NCBI RefSeq assembly: GCF_007753095.1
Contig: NZ_CP036348.1
Coordinates: forward strand, 1,054,001 to 1,118,000
Length of the DNA: 64,000 nucleotides
Direction: 5' to 3'
Source of the DNA: Rosistilla carotiformis
GTDB taxonomy: Bacteria; Planctomycetota; Planctomycetia; Pirellulales; Pirellulaceae
Every line of letters starts with the position of its first letter. Positions within the stretch are counted from its first letter, which is position 1. A model generated the notes under the pieces. The model was not told the DNA's origin, did not search any database, and saw nothing but the letters and a program-made list of their open reading frames with translations. The position numbers were made by a program, and so were the translations under genes. This document shows positions 19,168-28,152 of the stretch, in pieces.

Positions 19168-20634
19168 TTGCAGGCGTTAGCACCTAAACCGACACCTCCC
19201 CCGCATGCCCGCGTTGCGGTCATCGGGGGCGGGATCAGTGGCCTCGTTGCCGCTTTCGATTTGCGGCATCGACATCCCGACTGGGATGTCGCGCTGTACG
19301 AAGCGAGCGAGCGTGTCGGTGGCGTCATCCAAACGGTTCGCCAGGATGGCTTCTTGTTGGAGTTTGGGGCCGACAGTTTTTCAGTCCAGCCCCCCGGCGC
19401 GATCCAATTGTGTCGCGACTTGGGAATCGAGGATCGGTTGGTCGATCCGTTGGAAGCAAATCGGCGAGCGTTTATCCTCCGCGCCGGCAAACTGGTGCCT
19501 GTCCCCGAGGGCTTCGCGCTGCTGCGACCGACCGATCTTAAGAAGCTGCTGGCGTCGCCGCTGTTGTCGATTCCTGGTCGCTTGCGATTGGTGGCCGAGG
19601 CATTTGTCAAAGGGAAAGCGGACGATGCCGATGAGAGCCTGCAGAGCTTTGCGTTACGACGTTTCGGCCGCGAAGCGTTCGATCGTTTGATTCAACCTCT
19701 GGTTGCGGGGATCTATACCGCCGATGCCAGCAAGTTGAGCATGCAGGCGACGATGCCGCAGTTTGTCGCCTTGGAAGCCGAGCATGGCGGGATGGTCCGC
19801 GCGACGCGGGCACTGCAAAAACAAAGCAAAGACGATGCGGCCCGTTCGGCCAGTGGAGCCCGTTACGCTCAGTTTCGTAGCCTGCCCGGTGGGATGGGAG
19901 AACTGTTCGACACGTTGGTCGATCGGATCGGCGATGGCAATATTCGCCGAGGGGAACGGATCGCGTCGCTGTGTCGCAACGGGAACCAGTGGACACTGCA
20001 ATCGGGGCAAGGGGAAGCCGCTTCCTATGATGCGGTGATCGTCGCCCTGCCCGGCCCTGCCGCATCGAAGTTACTGCGACCGCTGGCAGCGGCCGTTGCC
20101 GATGATCTGGCCGAGATACCGTATGCAAGTTCCGCGCTGGTGCTGTTGGGTGTTGGTAAGGACCAGGTCGCGCATCCACTGGACGGTTTCGGGATGGTCG
20201 TGCCCGCGATCGAGCAACGGGAGATCATTGCCGCCAGTTTCTTGAATCGCAAATTCGCCGACCGCGCTCCCGACGACATGCATCTGATTCGCGTCTTTAT
20301 CGGCGGAGCGATGCAAGGGCACCTGCTGGATCGCAGCGACGAAGGGTTGATCGAAACCGCACGCCGCGAACTGGGGGACATGATCGGATTGCGGGGGCCG
20401 GCGAAAATCGAGCGCGTCGTGCGCTGGAACGCCGCAATGCCACAGTACCATGTCGGCCATTGTGATCGCCGCGATCGGATCCAACGCGAGATCTCCGGCC
20501 TGCCGGGACTGGAGCTGGCGGGCAACGCGCTCGAGGGTGTGGGAATCGCCCATTGCATTCGAACCTCCCGGACTGCCGTCGACAGAATCGTCGATCAGGT
20601 GGCAGATCAAGCCCGTGGCACTTCCCCGCTTTAG
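19168..20634 (+). CDS. hemG: Protoporphyrinogen/coproporphyrinogen oxidase, HemY type
   Basis: 488-residue FAD enzyme of heme synthesis that oxidises protoporphyrinogen IX (or coproporphyrinogen III) with oxygen. The Rossmann motif VIGGGISGLVAAFDL begins at about residue 18, followed by EASERVGG; RSLPGGMGELFDTL is typical of the family, as is the C-terminal GNALEGVGIAHCI. The TTG start lies only 12 bases after the gyrA stop, so translation may be coupled to gyrA. The gene is also called hemY in Firmicutes. Confidence 0.9.
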   Translation: MQALAPKPTPPPHARVAVIGGGISGLVAAFDLRHRHPDWDVALYEASERVGGVIQTVRQDGFLLEFGADSFSVQPPGAIQLCRDLGIEDRLVDPLEANRRAFILRAGKLVPVPEGFALLRPTDLKKLLASPLLSIPGRLRLVAEAFVKGKADDADESLQSFALRRFGREAFDRLIQPLVAGIYTADASKLSMQATMPQFVALEAEHGGMVRATRALQKQSKDDAARSASGARYAQFRSLPGGMGELFDTLVDRIGDGNIRRGERIASLCRNGNQWTLQSGQGEAASYDAVIVALPGPAASKLLRPLAAAVADDLAEIPYASSALVLLGVGKDQVAHPLDGFGMVVPAIEQREIIAASFLNRKFADRAPDDMHLIRVFIGGAMQGHLLDRSDEGLIETARRELGDMIGLRGPAKIERVVRWNAAMPQYHVGHCDRRDRIQREISGLPGLELAGNALEGVGIAHCIRTSRTAVDRIVDQVADQARGTSPL

Positions 20635-20960
20635 TCACGCCGTCGCCCTGGGGTTCCGTCGATCGGTGCGAACCTGTCCGTTGCGTCGATGTCGATTTTG
20701 TCGTTTTTTGCGAAAATCCAAGATGCGACGAAAGCGTAAATAGGTTCAATTAGGCAAGATAACCTGCCTGGATCGGATCCACCCGCTGGTTGGTAAAGTC
20801 GCAATCGGGTTAACCCGGGCGTAGAATGAAAGAAAAACAGCTTGCCCGCCGGTCGGCACAGGTCGACGGGGGGACATGACGTAGATTTCGACGTCGGAAC
20901 CGCTGCGCTCTGAAACCAACGAGCATCCAAACACCCACCTTTGTACGAGGGATTGCATAG
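20635..20960. other. Gap before metzincin gene
   Basis: About 325 bases; AT-richer patches near 20690-20760 may contain the promoter of the protease gene. No other structure was recognised. Confidence 0.4.
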
Positions 20961-23900
20961 ATGAAGTTTTTACGTCTCCCGTTTCCGCTGGGCCTTCGTC
21001 TCAGCCTGGCCCTGTTGCTGTTGGTGCCCGGTGCGGCCTTTGCGGACCTGCCGGCGTTCGACACCGTCTCCGAAGGTTACAAGAAGTTAACCTCTTCGGA
21101 TCAACAGAGCGACAAGACGCTTTTTAGTGTTTGGACGCGCGAGAAGGATGGCCAAATGTTGGCCGAACTTCCCAAGGCGTTTGCCGGAAAACGGTATTTC
21201 ATCGCATTGACTGTTGGCAGCGGCGACCGCTATGCCGGCCTGCAATCGGGCGACATGGTGGTCCAGTGGCGTCAATATGATGAGCGTCTGGCGCTTGTGC
21301 TTCCTAATCTGGAGGTGACCGCTAAGGGGGAGGCCGAGGCGAGCGCATCGGTCAAACGGTTGTTCACCGACCGTGTCTTGTTGGATGTTCCTGTGTTGGC
21401 CAAGGGGCCGACGGGCGGTCCTGTGATCGATATGGACAGCCTGCTGATCAATAACGCTTCCAACTTTTTTGGCAACCAAGTGCGGATCAGCAAGCCGAAA
21501 ATTTTCAAAATTGAAAAAGCCAAGGTTTTCCCTGACAACGTCGAACTGGCCTACGAGATTGTGGGCAGCCGAGGACAACTGCAAACGATTCACTATTCGT
21601 TTAGCGAAGTCCCCGCGACCAGCAACGGTTTCAAGCCACGCAAGGCGGACGAACGGATCGGTTACTTCACCACAGCCTTCACCGATCTGAGCAAATACAC
21701 CGACGACGAGACCCGTGTTCGCTACATCAATCGTTGGCACTTGGAAAAACGCGATCCCAAACTGCAACTGAGTCCGCCGAAGAATCCGATCCGATTCTAT
21801 GTCGAGCATACCGCTCCGGTTCGCTATCGCCGTTGGATCAAACAGGGTGTCGACTATTGGAACAAAGCCTTTGAGAAGGTGGGTATTGTCGATGCGATCG
21901 TGATCGAATACCAGGACGCGCAGAGCGGCGCCCACATGGAAAAGGATCCCGAGGATGTGCGCTACAACTTCATCCGTTGGCTGAACAACAATGTTGGCAC
22001 CGCAATCGGCCCCAGCCGCGTTCATCCTGAAACCGGACAGATCCTCGATGCCGATATCATCCTGACCGATGGTTGGATCCGTTACTTCAATTTCAACTAT
22101 TACGATTTGATGCCCGAACTGGCGATGGAGGGAATGAGCCCCGAAACGCTGGCTTGGCTTGCCAACAACCCCAGCTGGGACCCTCGCGTTCGCTTGGCCC
22201 ACCCTGCGGAACGATTGACAGTTCGCGAATCGGTCGCCCGTTCGTCCCGTTCGCCGATGGCTGGCCACAGCTTTGCCGCCGCCAATCCTCAATTGATGGG
22301 AGACGACGAATACGATGGCCTGTATGGCAACATCAGCCAGAAAAACGGATTGTGCATGGCTGCCAACGGTCGCCGCATGGACCTCGCACTGACTCGCATG
22401 AACTGGACCTTGGCATTGTTGGAAGAAGAAAAAGCGGACGCCAACAAGAAGAAAAAGGAAGACGAAGCGAAAGCGGCTGCTGAGAAGAAAAAGGCGGAAG
22501 AAGCGGCTGGCAAGAAGGACGGTCCTGCAGCGGAAGACAAGAAGCCCGAGGAAACGAAAGAGGAAGCCAAGGACGAAGAAGCCGTAGCCAAAACGGACGA
22601 CAAGAAGGAAGAGAAGACGGACGATAAACCGAAAGACCAGTTGCTCGACGGCATCCCGGAATGGTTTGTCGGGCCGTTGTTGGCCGACCTGGTGGCTCAC
22701 GAAGTCGGTCACACTCTGGGCCTTCGCCACAACTTCAAAGCCTCCAGCGTCCATTCTTTGGATGAGATCAACAGCGAAGCGGTCAAGGGGAAAAAGACCT
22801 TTACCGGTTCGGTGATGGATTACACACCGATCAACTTCCGCTTGGAATCGGGAGATGTTCAAGGCGATTACGCGATGATCGAAATCGGTCCTTACGATTA
22901 CTGGGCCGTCGAATATGGTTACACCTTCACCGACGCGGATTTGCCTAAAATCTTGAAGCGATGCCACGAACCGGAACTGCAGTTTGCAACCGACGAAGAC
23001 ACTTCGGGTCCCGACCCCTTGGCGCGTCGATACGACTTTGGTCGCGATCCGTTGGATTACGCTAAGGAGCAGATGAAGCTGGTGCAGCTGTACCGCAGCC
23101 GAATCCTGGATAAATTCGTCAAAGAAGGAGACAGCTGGGCCAAGGCGCGCCGCGGTTACGAATTGACGTTAAGCAAGCAGACCAGCGCGATCAGCATGAT
23201 GGCTGGCTGGGTTGGCGGTGCGTTTGTGCATCGCGATAAGAAGGGTGATCCCGAGGATCGCAGCCCGATCGAAGTCGTGCCGGCAGAGCAACAGCGTGCT
23301 GCACTGAACTTTGTCATCGAGACTTCGTTCAACGACGATTCTTATGGATTGACTCCCGAACTGTTGGCTCGCATGAGCGTCGACAAATGGCTCGACGAAG
23401 GCTTCAGCCGGGCGATGACCAACGAAGCGACCTGGCCGATCCACGACCGAATCCTCGGTCTGCAAGCCTCGGCGTTGACGATGATCATGAACCCGACGAC
23501 GTTGCGACGCGTCTACGACAACGAATTCCGATTGCCAGCCGATCAGGATACGTTGACGCTGCCCGAACTGTTGGGCACGATTCGCACGGCCGTTTGGACC
23601 GAACTGGGCGAAAAGTGTCCCGCTGATAGTAACTCTCGCAATCCGATGATCTCCAGCTTGCGACGCAACTTGCAACGCGAGCATCTGGATCGTTTGATCG
23701 ACTTGATGCTGAAGAAAACCGACACCAGTGCGGCCGCAAAACCAATCAGCAATTTGGCGATGATGCAGATGAAAGAGTTGAAGGATGAGATCGACAAGTC
23801 GCTGGGCAAGTGTGGCGACGACATGGACGCTTACACCAAAGCCCACCTGTCGGAATGCCAATCGCGGATCGAACAGGCGCTGAACGCTGGATACGTCTTC

Positions 23901-23969
23901 AACAGCGGCAACCAGCAACAGGGCCCGTTGATGTTCATCCTTTCGGGTGACGAACCATCGGCGGAGTGA
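20961..23969 (+). CDS. Secreted zinc-dependent metalloprotease (DUF5117/DUF5118-type metzincin)
   Basis: 1002 residues starting with signal peptide MKFLRLPFPLGLRLSLALLL. The catalytic motif HEVGHTLGLRH at 580-590 is the extended HExxHxxGxxH of metzincins; a later Met in SVMDYTPIN supplies the Met-turn. The N-terminal domain (about 60-250) and the layout fit the large bacterial zinc-dependent proteases carrying DUF5117, DUF5118 and DUF4953 regions. Odd: a 70-residue Lys/Glu/Ala-rich insertion (about 491-560) lies just before the active site and breaks the catalytic domain. Likely acts outside the cytoplasm on proteins; substrate unknown. Confidence 0.88.
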   Translation: MKFLRLPFPLGLRLSLALLLLVPGAAFADLPAFDTVSEGYKKLTSSDQQSDKTLFSVWTREKDGQMLAELPKAFAGKRYFIALTVGSGDRYAGLQSGDMVVQWRQYDERLALVLPNLEVTAKGEAEASASVKRLFTDRVLLDVPVLAKGPTGGPVIDMDSLLINNASNFFGNQVRISKPKIFKIEKAKVFPDNVELAYEIVGSRGQLQTIHYSFSEVPATSNGFKPRKADERIGYFTTAFTDLSKYTDDETRVRYINRWHLEKRDPKLQLSPPKNPIRFYVEHTAPVRYRRWIKQGVDYWNKAFEKVGIVDAIVIEYQDAQSGAHMEKDPEDVRYNFIRWLNNNVGTAIGPSRVHPETGQILDADIILTDGWIRYFNFNYYDLMPELAMEGMSPETLAWLANNPSWDPRVRLAHPAERLTVRESVARSSRSPMAGHSFAAANPQLMGDDEYDGLYGNISQKNGLCMAANGRRMDLALTRMNWTLALLEEEKADANKKKKEDEAKAAAEKKKAEEAAGKKDGPAAEDKKPEETKEEAKDEEAVAKTDDKKEEKTDDKPKDQLLDGIPEWFVGPLLADLVAHEVGHTLGLRHNFKASSVHSLDEINSEAVKGKKTFTGSVMDYTPINFRLESGDVQGDYAMIEIGPYDYWAVEYGYTFTDADLPKILKRCHEPELQFATDEDTSGPDPLARRYDFGRDPLDYAKEQMKLVQLYRSRILDKFVKEGDSWAKARRGYELTLSKQTSAISMMAGWVGGAFVHRDKKGDPEDRSPIEVVPAEQQRAALNFVIETSFNDDSYGLTPELLARMSVDKWLDEGFSRAMTNEATWPIHDRILGLQASALTMIMNPTTLRRVYDNEFRLPADQDTLTLPELLGTIRTAVWTELGEKCPADSNSRNPMISSLRRNLQREHLDRLIDLMLKKTDTSAAAKPISNLAMMQMKELKDEIDKSLGKCGDDMDAYTKAHLSECQSRIEQALNAGYVFNSGNQQQGPLMFILSGDEPSAE

Positions 23970-24173
23970 TCCCGATCGGGACAATCCCAGTCGATTTGCC
24001 TGCGACGCGATAAGCGTCGCAGCAAAAGCAATACGATCGACGGAGTGGGCCTAGGCTCGCTTCGTCGATCGCTACGTTTGGGGGCGATGCAATCGCAGGT
24101 CCGCTGACCTTCAGTCGCTCAAACGAGAACAGCCAAGCAACCGCTCAGAAGTCTTCTCGTTTAACCGCAATGC
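23970..24173. other. Gap left of the MITE-like copy 2
   Basis: About 200 bases after the protease gene. Nothing was recognised apart from the word TCGTTTAACCG near 24157-24168, which resembles the end of the adjacent element and could be a decayed terminus. Confidence 0.3.
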
Positions 24174-24302
24174 CGTTCAACGAAGCGTCGTGGACGAGGT
24201 TACGAGTCCTTCTGCAATAGGCCAAATCGCTGGGACTCGTAAACTCGTCCACTACGTCCGGCCGCTAATTCTTTCGACGGTCCGAGGCTCCTTCGTGGAA
24301 CG
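24174..24302 (-). repeat. MITE-like element, copy 2 (129 bp, inverted relative to copy 1)
   Basis: Bounded by CGTTCAACGAAG (24174-24185) and CTTCGTGGAACG (24291-24302), inverted repeats with one mismatch. Read on the minus strand it aligns along its whole length with the element at 6819-6948, including AAGGAGCCTCGGACCGT and the internal GTGGACGAG arms. Confidence 0.75.
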
Positions 24303-24417
24303 GTATTGCGTTGAACCGCGTGGACATCGCCCCGCGCTTTTCATTTCCTGCCCGGCTCAAAAGCCGCTCGGTTTAGCCGAGGGCTGTCTTGTCACGTGCT
24401 TAGGCGACTAGGTAACC

Positions 24418-25458
24418 CTAAAAGCTCTTCGACCAACTGGTGACGATCGACCAATCGGTTTCCAGTTGGATGCCGTTCAAGTCTTGATACAGCATTGGCA
24501 CGAATTCGACATTTAACAGATGGCCGTGCAGCAGTGCCGCCGCACCCAGTCCCAGGTTCAGCGTATAACCACCGCGGAAGCTTTCGACGTTGGTGCTGAT
24601 CATCGCGTCGGGAGTCATCGGATCGGCGCCGTCGTAGTTCGTACGCCACAGGTTTTCCACGCGAATGCTGGTCGAGAGGTTGTTGGTCAGCAGTTGGCTG
24701 TACCAGTTGTTCAACCGGAATTCATCGCTGACCGAATAGTCGCGGTAGTTGCGGCCGATCGGTAGGTCGGTTTGGAACTGCGTACCAAACGAACCGACAT
24801 CGAAGTAGTGCTTCCAGGTGATGCCGGGGCGGGCATTAAAGGTTCCCGAGCCGAGACGCATTGGATAGGGCAACGGCTGCTCCATCGTGCCGCCCGAAGG
24901 GATGCTCGTCGTCCGGAAGATATCGCCGGTCGGCAGCGAGCCGCCGAGGTTCAGAATCACATCGTCATTGCTGTCGGTATAGAGACCGATCAGCGCCCCG
25001 ATCGTGGTGTCGCCAAATCCACTGTTGTGCGTCGTGAACAGGCTGCCCGGGCCGCCACCACCAGCATTCATCGGGCCGCGAGTGTGGTCCATCGTGATGC
25101 TTGGCAGCATGACCATCGCGTAGAGCGTGATATCCTCGGTCATTCCACGCATGATGTGCACCATGTGCATCTCGTGCGTCATGTTATTGGGCGATGCCAT
25201 GCGATTGGTGACGGGGTTGCTGGTCGCACCAAAATCGATCGCCTCGCTGTCGCTCAATCGCTGGGTGCCGGCGCGGTTGCCGTCCATGTACATGTTCATG
25301 TACTTGTATTCGACCATCCACTCGCCGGGAGCGTGCAGATGGTCTCCCATCAAACCAGCCGGCGCATGTTTGTCGGCTCGAGACCGATAATCGTCATGCG
25401 CAGTAGAAACATTTGCTGCCGCTAGCAGCATAAAGAACGCGACATTCAATCGCTTCAT
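24418..25458 (-). CDS. Met/His-rich outer-membrane-type protein (transporter-like, function unknown)
   Basis: 346 residues with signal peptide MKRLNVAFFMLLAAANVSTA. The mature N-terminus is rich in His and Met (for example MGDHLHAPGEW, KYMNMYMDG, THEMHMVHIMRGM), and the rest alternates polar and hydrophobic residues as in beta-barrels of the phenol-degradation MetA-like type. Similar proteins are found beside copper-handling genes in proteobacteria, so a metal-related envelope role is possible but no such genes are adjacent here. It ends in the aromatic residue Phe, common for outer-membrane barrels. Confidence 0.6.
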   Translation of the reverse strand: MKRLNVAFFMLLAAANVSTAHDDYRSRADKHAPAGLMGDHLHAPGEWMVEYKYMNMYMDGNRAGTQRLSDSEAIDFGATSNPVTNRMASPNNMTHEMHMVHIMRGMTEDITLYAMVMLPSITMDHTRGPMNAGGGGPGSLFTTHNSGFGDTTIGALIGLYTDSNDDVILNLGGSLPTGDIFRTTSIPSGGTMEQPLPYPMRLGSGTFNARPGITWKHYFDVGSFGTQFQTDLPIGRNYRDYSVSDEFRLNNWYSQLLTNNLSTSIRVENLWRTNYDGADPMTPDAMISTNVESFRGGYTLNLGLGAAALLHGHLLNVEFVPMLYQDLNGIQLETDWSIVTSWSKSF

Positions 25459-25690
25459 TTCAACATCCTTGCTCGGCTACATTTGCGGCCCGCCCCTCAC
25501 CCTGTCGGAGATCGGAACCTCCGTTGTCGCAGCATGAGTGAACCGGAGCTGAAAGTCGCGGCGCTGTCGCAAGCGTCGGAACAATCGTTCCAGCAGTTCT
25601 AGCTTGACAACGGGGCCCAGGAATCACAGGACGAAAACTACGGGATGATTCAAAGGGCGAAGTTTCGATCCGTTGCCAGGGGGAGAAGAC

Positions 25691-25929
25691 CGGGTGCCAC
25701 TGGCTTGCCAGTGCTTTTCGAACGAAGCGCCAAAGAGTGAACCATCCAAATGGCATCCGGTGCAATTTGGTTTCCGCAAATCAATCCAGTTCACACGACC
25801 GGCACTCCCGACGTCTTGCGGTTCTTCAAACACTGGGACTCCGGCAGAAGAGAGCACTGGCAAGCCAGTGGCACACCCTGCCATCGTTCTTGTCCGAGGG
25901 GCGAAGCTCCGGTGCTTTGCCTGGGGTAC
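25691..25929 (+). repeat. 239-bp tandem repeat, unit 1
   Basis: First of two adjacent units with period 239. Each carries two 21-bp arms in inverted orientation, GTGCCACTGGCTTGCCAGTG+C at 25694-25714 and its reverse complement at 25854-25874. Each arm is itself a near-palindrome (CACTGGC TT GCCAGTG). No protein can be assigned; frames across it are by-products of the repeat. Confidence 0.85.
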
Positions 25930-26160
25930 CGGGTGCCACTGGCTTGCCAGTGCATTTCGAACGAAGCACTTGGGAGTGAGGCATCCAAATGGCATCCGGT
26001 GCAATTTGGTTTCCGCAAATTAATCCAGTTCACACGACCGGCACTCCCGACGTCTTGCGGTTCTTCAAACACTGGGACTCCGGCAGAAGAGAGCACTGGC
26101 AAGCCAGTGGCACACCCTGCCATCGTTCTTGTCCGAGGGGCGAAGCTCCGGTGCTTTGCA
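25930..26160 (+). repeat. 239-bp tandem repeat, unit 2
   Basis: Second unit, nearly identical to the first across more than 200 bases; arms at 25933-25953 and 26093-26113. The main differences are in the 30 bases after the first arm. It runs directly into the 142-bp repeat at 26133. Confidence 0.85.
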
Positions 26161-26274
26161 TAGCCCAGGTCCGGCGGAGCGAGCCCTGCGAGCGGAGTGC
26201 CGGCCTGGGTACTGTGTCCACAACACGCGACCGAAGGGCCAACGGTCCGGCGATTGGTTGTTGCTCGATTTGAA
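26133..26274 (+). repeat. 142-bp direct repeat, left copy
   Basis: Starts CCGAGGGGCGAAGCTCCG and ends CGATTTGAA. The copy at 26872-27013 has the same length and orientation and shares long identical blocks such as GCGAGCGGAGTGCCGGCCTG and GAAGGGCCAACGGTCCGGCG. Its first 28 bases also occur near 25893-25920, within unit 1 of the tandem repeat. Confidence 0.8.
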
Positions 26275-26444
26275 TTGTGCCTGTCCCCAATTCATCGGCT
26301 CGGTCTGGTTGGCGGAGGTTCGTCTGTTGGAACGTCGAAAGCTGCTCGCTCGTTTGGTAATATGCTGATCCCCGCAATTGGCGGTTTTGCGTTGCGGGGG
26401 TGTTTTCATTCGAGTTCATTGCAATCCCTTCGTCAGAGATCCCA

Positions 26445-26756
26445 ATGACAAACTTAGATCCATCTCCCGAAGCGTTGAAATTTCGTGGATCGATGCGTGC
26501 GGGTTCCTTCACCGCTCAGCTGTTTGTTGAACTGGCCGTCGAGCCGTCGTCGCTTACCCTAAGTGCCTCCATTCGGTCGTTCCGAATCGACCGCGAGAAT
26601 TTTCAAGGGCTCGAAGAAACCTCGATCCTTGGGATTTTTAAGCGCGGTATCCGTTTCCGTCATAGCCAGCCAGGTCTGGCGAATCCGATCATCTTTTACC
26701 CGTCGATGAATCGAGACGCGTTCCGCCAGCATCTTCAATCGATCGATTGGTCGTAA
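26445..26756 (+). CDS. Small orphan protein between 142-bp repeats
   Basis: 103 residues beginning MTNLDPSPEALKFRGSMRAG at ATG 26445. The sequence is not recognised; alternating strands through residues 20-80 and a C-terminal helix (NRDAFRQHLQSIDW) suggest a small PH-like or beta-barrel cytoplasmic protein. No signal peptide or membrane segment. The gene lies between two direct 142-bp repeats (26133-26274 and 26872-27013), with no partner in an operon. An upstream ATG at 26400 would add 15 residues but has no better ribosome site. Confidence 0.55.
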   Translation: MTNLDPSPEALKFRGSMRAGSFTAQLFVELAVEPSSLTLSASIRSFRIDRENFQGLEETSILGIFKRGIRFRHSQPGLANPIIFYPSMNRDAFRQHLQSIDWS

Positions 26757-26871
26757 CCCGCAACGCCCAACTGCCTGCCGAAACCTGTTGCAGGTGACAC
26801 CTGGCTTGGCGGATCCTGCGGCTCGCGCCGCAGGCTATATGCGAGCGCCGCCTCCGCGGCTATTGCAGTGG

Positions 26872-27013
26872 CCGAGGGGCGAAGCTCCGATCCGTTGCAT
26901 AGCCCAGGCCAATCGCAGCGAGTCGTGCGAGCGGAGTGCCGGCCTGGGGAGCGTGTCCGCAACACGTAACGGAAGGGCCAACGGTCCGGCGATTGGTTGT
27001 CGTCCGATTTGAA
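26872..27013 (+). repeat. 142-bp direct repeat, right copy
   Basis: Same orientation and length as 26133-26274; the spacing between copies is 739 bases start to start. The 90 bases before it (26790-26870) are GC-rich and hold small inverted words (GCCGCGGAGG type) but no gene. Confidence 0.8.
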
Positions 27014-27244
27014 GCGTAAATCCTCGGAGAACTCACCTGAGGATTGCGCACTCGCCTCTGCCCATTTTTCGCCCGCGAATGGCACGGATCTACGCGGATG
27101 GAAAACACTTGCCGTGAATCTGGTTGGCGGTCGAGGGAGTGAGGATCTTGGACCTGACGCGTTTGCGCCCCCAACGCCCGCGCAGAGGTCGTCGTATCGC
27201 GGGTGATGCGAAACGCCCGGCTGTGACCGGTTTCCACCACCAAC
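27014..27244. other. Gap after right 142-bp repeat
   Basis: No gene recognised. CACCACCA (27235-27242) pairs with TGGTGGTG (27250-27257) across the end of the next gene and could act as a transcript-end hairpin for it. Confidence 0.35.
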
Positions 27245-28108
27245 TCAGCTGGTGGTGCTGCGTTGGACTGCTTCTCGCACGATCGCTCGCATTCTTGGTT
27301 CGGCGATCTGGGCGGCGGCTAGGACGTCGGCGTGATCGGTGCGCAACGGAGCATCGGGGCGAGCGATGTTGCTGACCATCGACATCGCCAGCACACGCAT
27401 CCCGATTCGCTGCGCCTGCAGGACTTCGGGCACCGTGCTCATGCCGACCACGTCGGCTCCGATCTTGCGCATGAAGCGGTATTCGGCGCGGGTTTCGTAG
27501 GTCGGGCCCAGCGTGGCAAGGTAGGTTCCCGGGTGGGCGGGGAAGTTTTTCAGCCGCGCCGTTTCCAGTGCTCTGTCGCTGAGCGCTTGATCATAGGGCG
27601 AAGCCCCTCGCAGCGGTGCGTCGCTGCGCGTTTGCGGCGGATAGGTGCCATAATCAAACCGGCGGCATGGGTGTCCGTGCATCATGTCGATGTGGTCGCG
27701 GATCACCACGATGTCGCCGATGCGGTATTGGGGGTTGAGTCCGCCAGCGGCATTGGAAACGATCAACGTGTGCGATCCGATCGCAGCGAGGACGCGAACC
27801 GGGAACGATACCTGTTCCGTGGTCCAGCCCTCGTAACGATGGAAGCGGCCCGACATGGCGATCACCGGCTGGGAATCAAACCAACCGAAGATCAATTGAC
27901 CGCTGTGCCCCGCGATCCGCGACTGTCCCCAGTTGGGGATGTCGGCGTAATCGATGGCGATCGCATCTTCGATGTAGTCGACAAGATTCCCCAGTCCGCT
28001 GCCCAAGATGATCGCGACGCGCGGCAGTTCGGCCAGTTTGCATGCGATGAATTCCGCTGTTCGCAATACACGCTCGGCGGGGCACTGGGGATCGGGATGC
28101 TTGGTCAT
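27245..28108 (-). CDS. Purine nucleoside phosphorylase, 6-oxopurine type (paralogue 1)
   Basis: 287 residues of the trimeric PNP/MTAP family, which cleaves purine nucleosides with phosphate. The N-terminal LGSGLG phosphate loop, GRFHRYEG and SNAAGGLN are family signatures. Base-recognising residues are Glu205 in YETRAEYRF and Asn247 in AMSMVSNIA, the Glu/Asn pair of inosine/guanosine-specific enzymes. It is the downstream gene of a tandem pair; the second paralogue ends 44 bases upstream of its start, so the two are probably co-transcribed on the minus strand. Confidence 0.9.
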   Translation of the reverse strand: MTKHPDPQCPAERVLRTAEFIACKLAELPRVAIILGSGLGNLVDYIEDAIAIDYADIPNWGQSRIAGHSGQLIFGWFDSQPVIAMSGRFHRYEGWTTEQVSFPVRVLAAIGSHTLIVSNAAGGLNPQYRIGDIVVIRDHIDMMHGHPCRRFDYGTYPPQTRSDAPLRGASPYDQALSDRALETARLKNFPAHPGTYLATLGPTYETRAEYRFMRKIGADVVGMSTVPEVLQAQRIGMRVLAMSMVSNIARPDAPLRTDHADVLAAAQIAEPRMRAIVREAVQRSTTS

Positions 28109-28152
28109 GCGATTCTTGTTTGAAGGGTTCCGCGGAACTCAGGACGATGCGA

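Larger units (their letters stand above)
25459..26444. other. Repeat-rich non-coding region
   Basis: Nearly 1 kb without a gene. It contains the 239-bp tandem pair and the left 142-bp repeat; 25459-25690 shows only a GGGCGAAGTTTCGATCCGTTGC stretch related to the start of the 142-bp repeat. Confidence 0.6.

Noticed and set aside
21087-22967. 626-codon antisense frame across the metzincin gene
   Set aside because: Shadow of the protease gene, including a Phe/Leu-rich run that is simply the antisense of the Lys/Glu insertion.
25691-26160. CRISPR array
   Set aside because: Only two long units and inverted arms, no regular 25-40 bp spacers and no cas genes.
25460-26163. Several overlapping small frames encoding ALASQWH-like peptides
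   Set aside because: They are translations of the 239-bp repeat arms in various frames and lack ribosome sites or protein-like composition.
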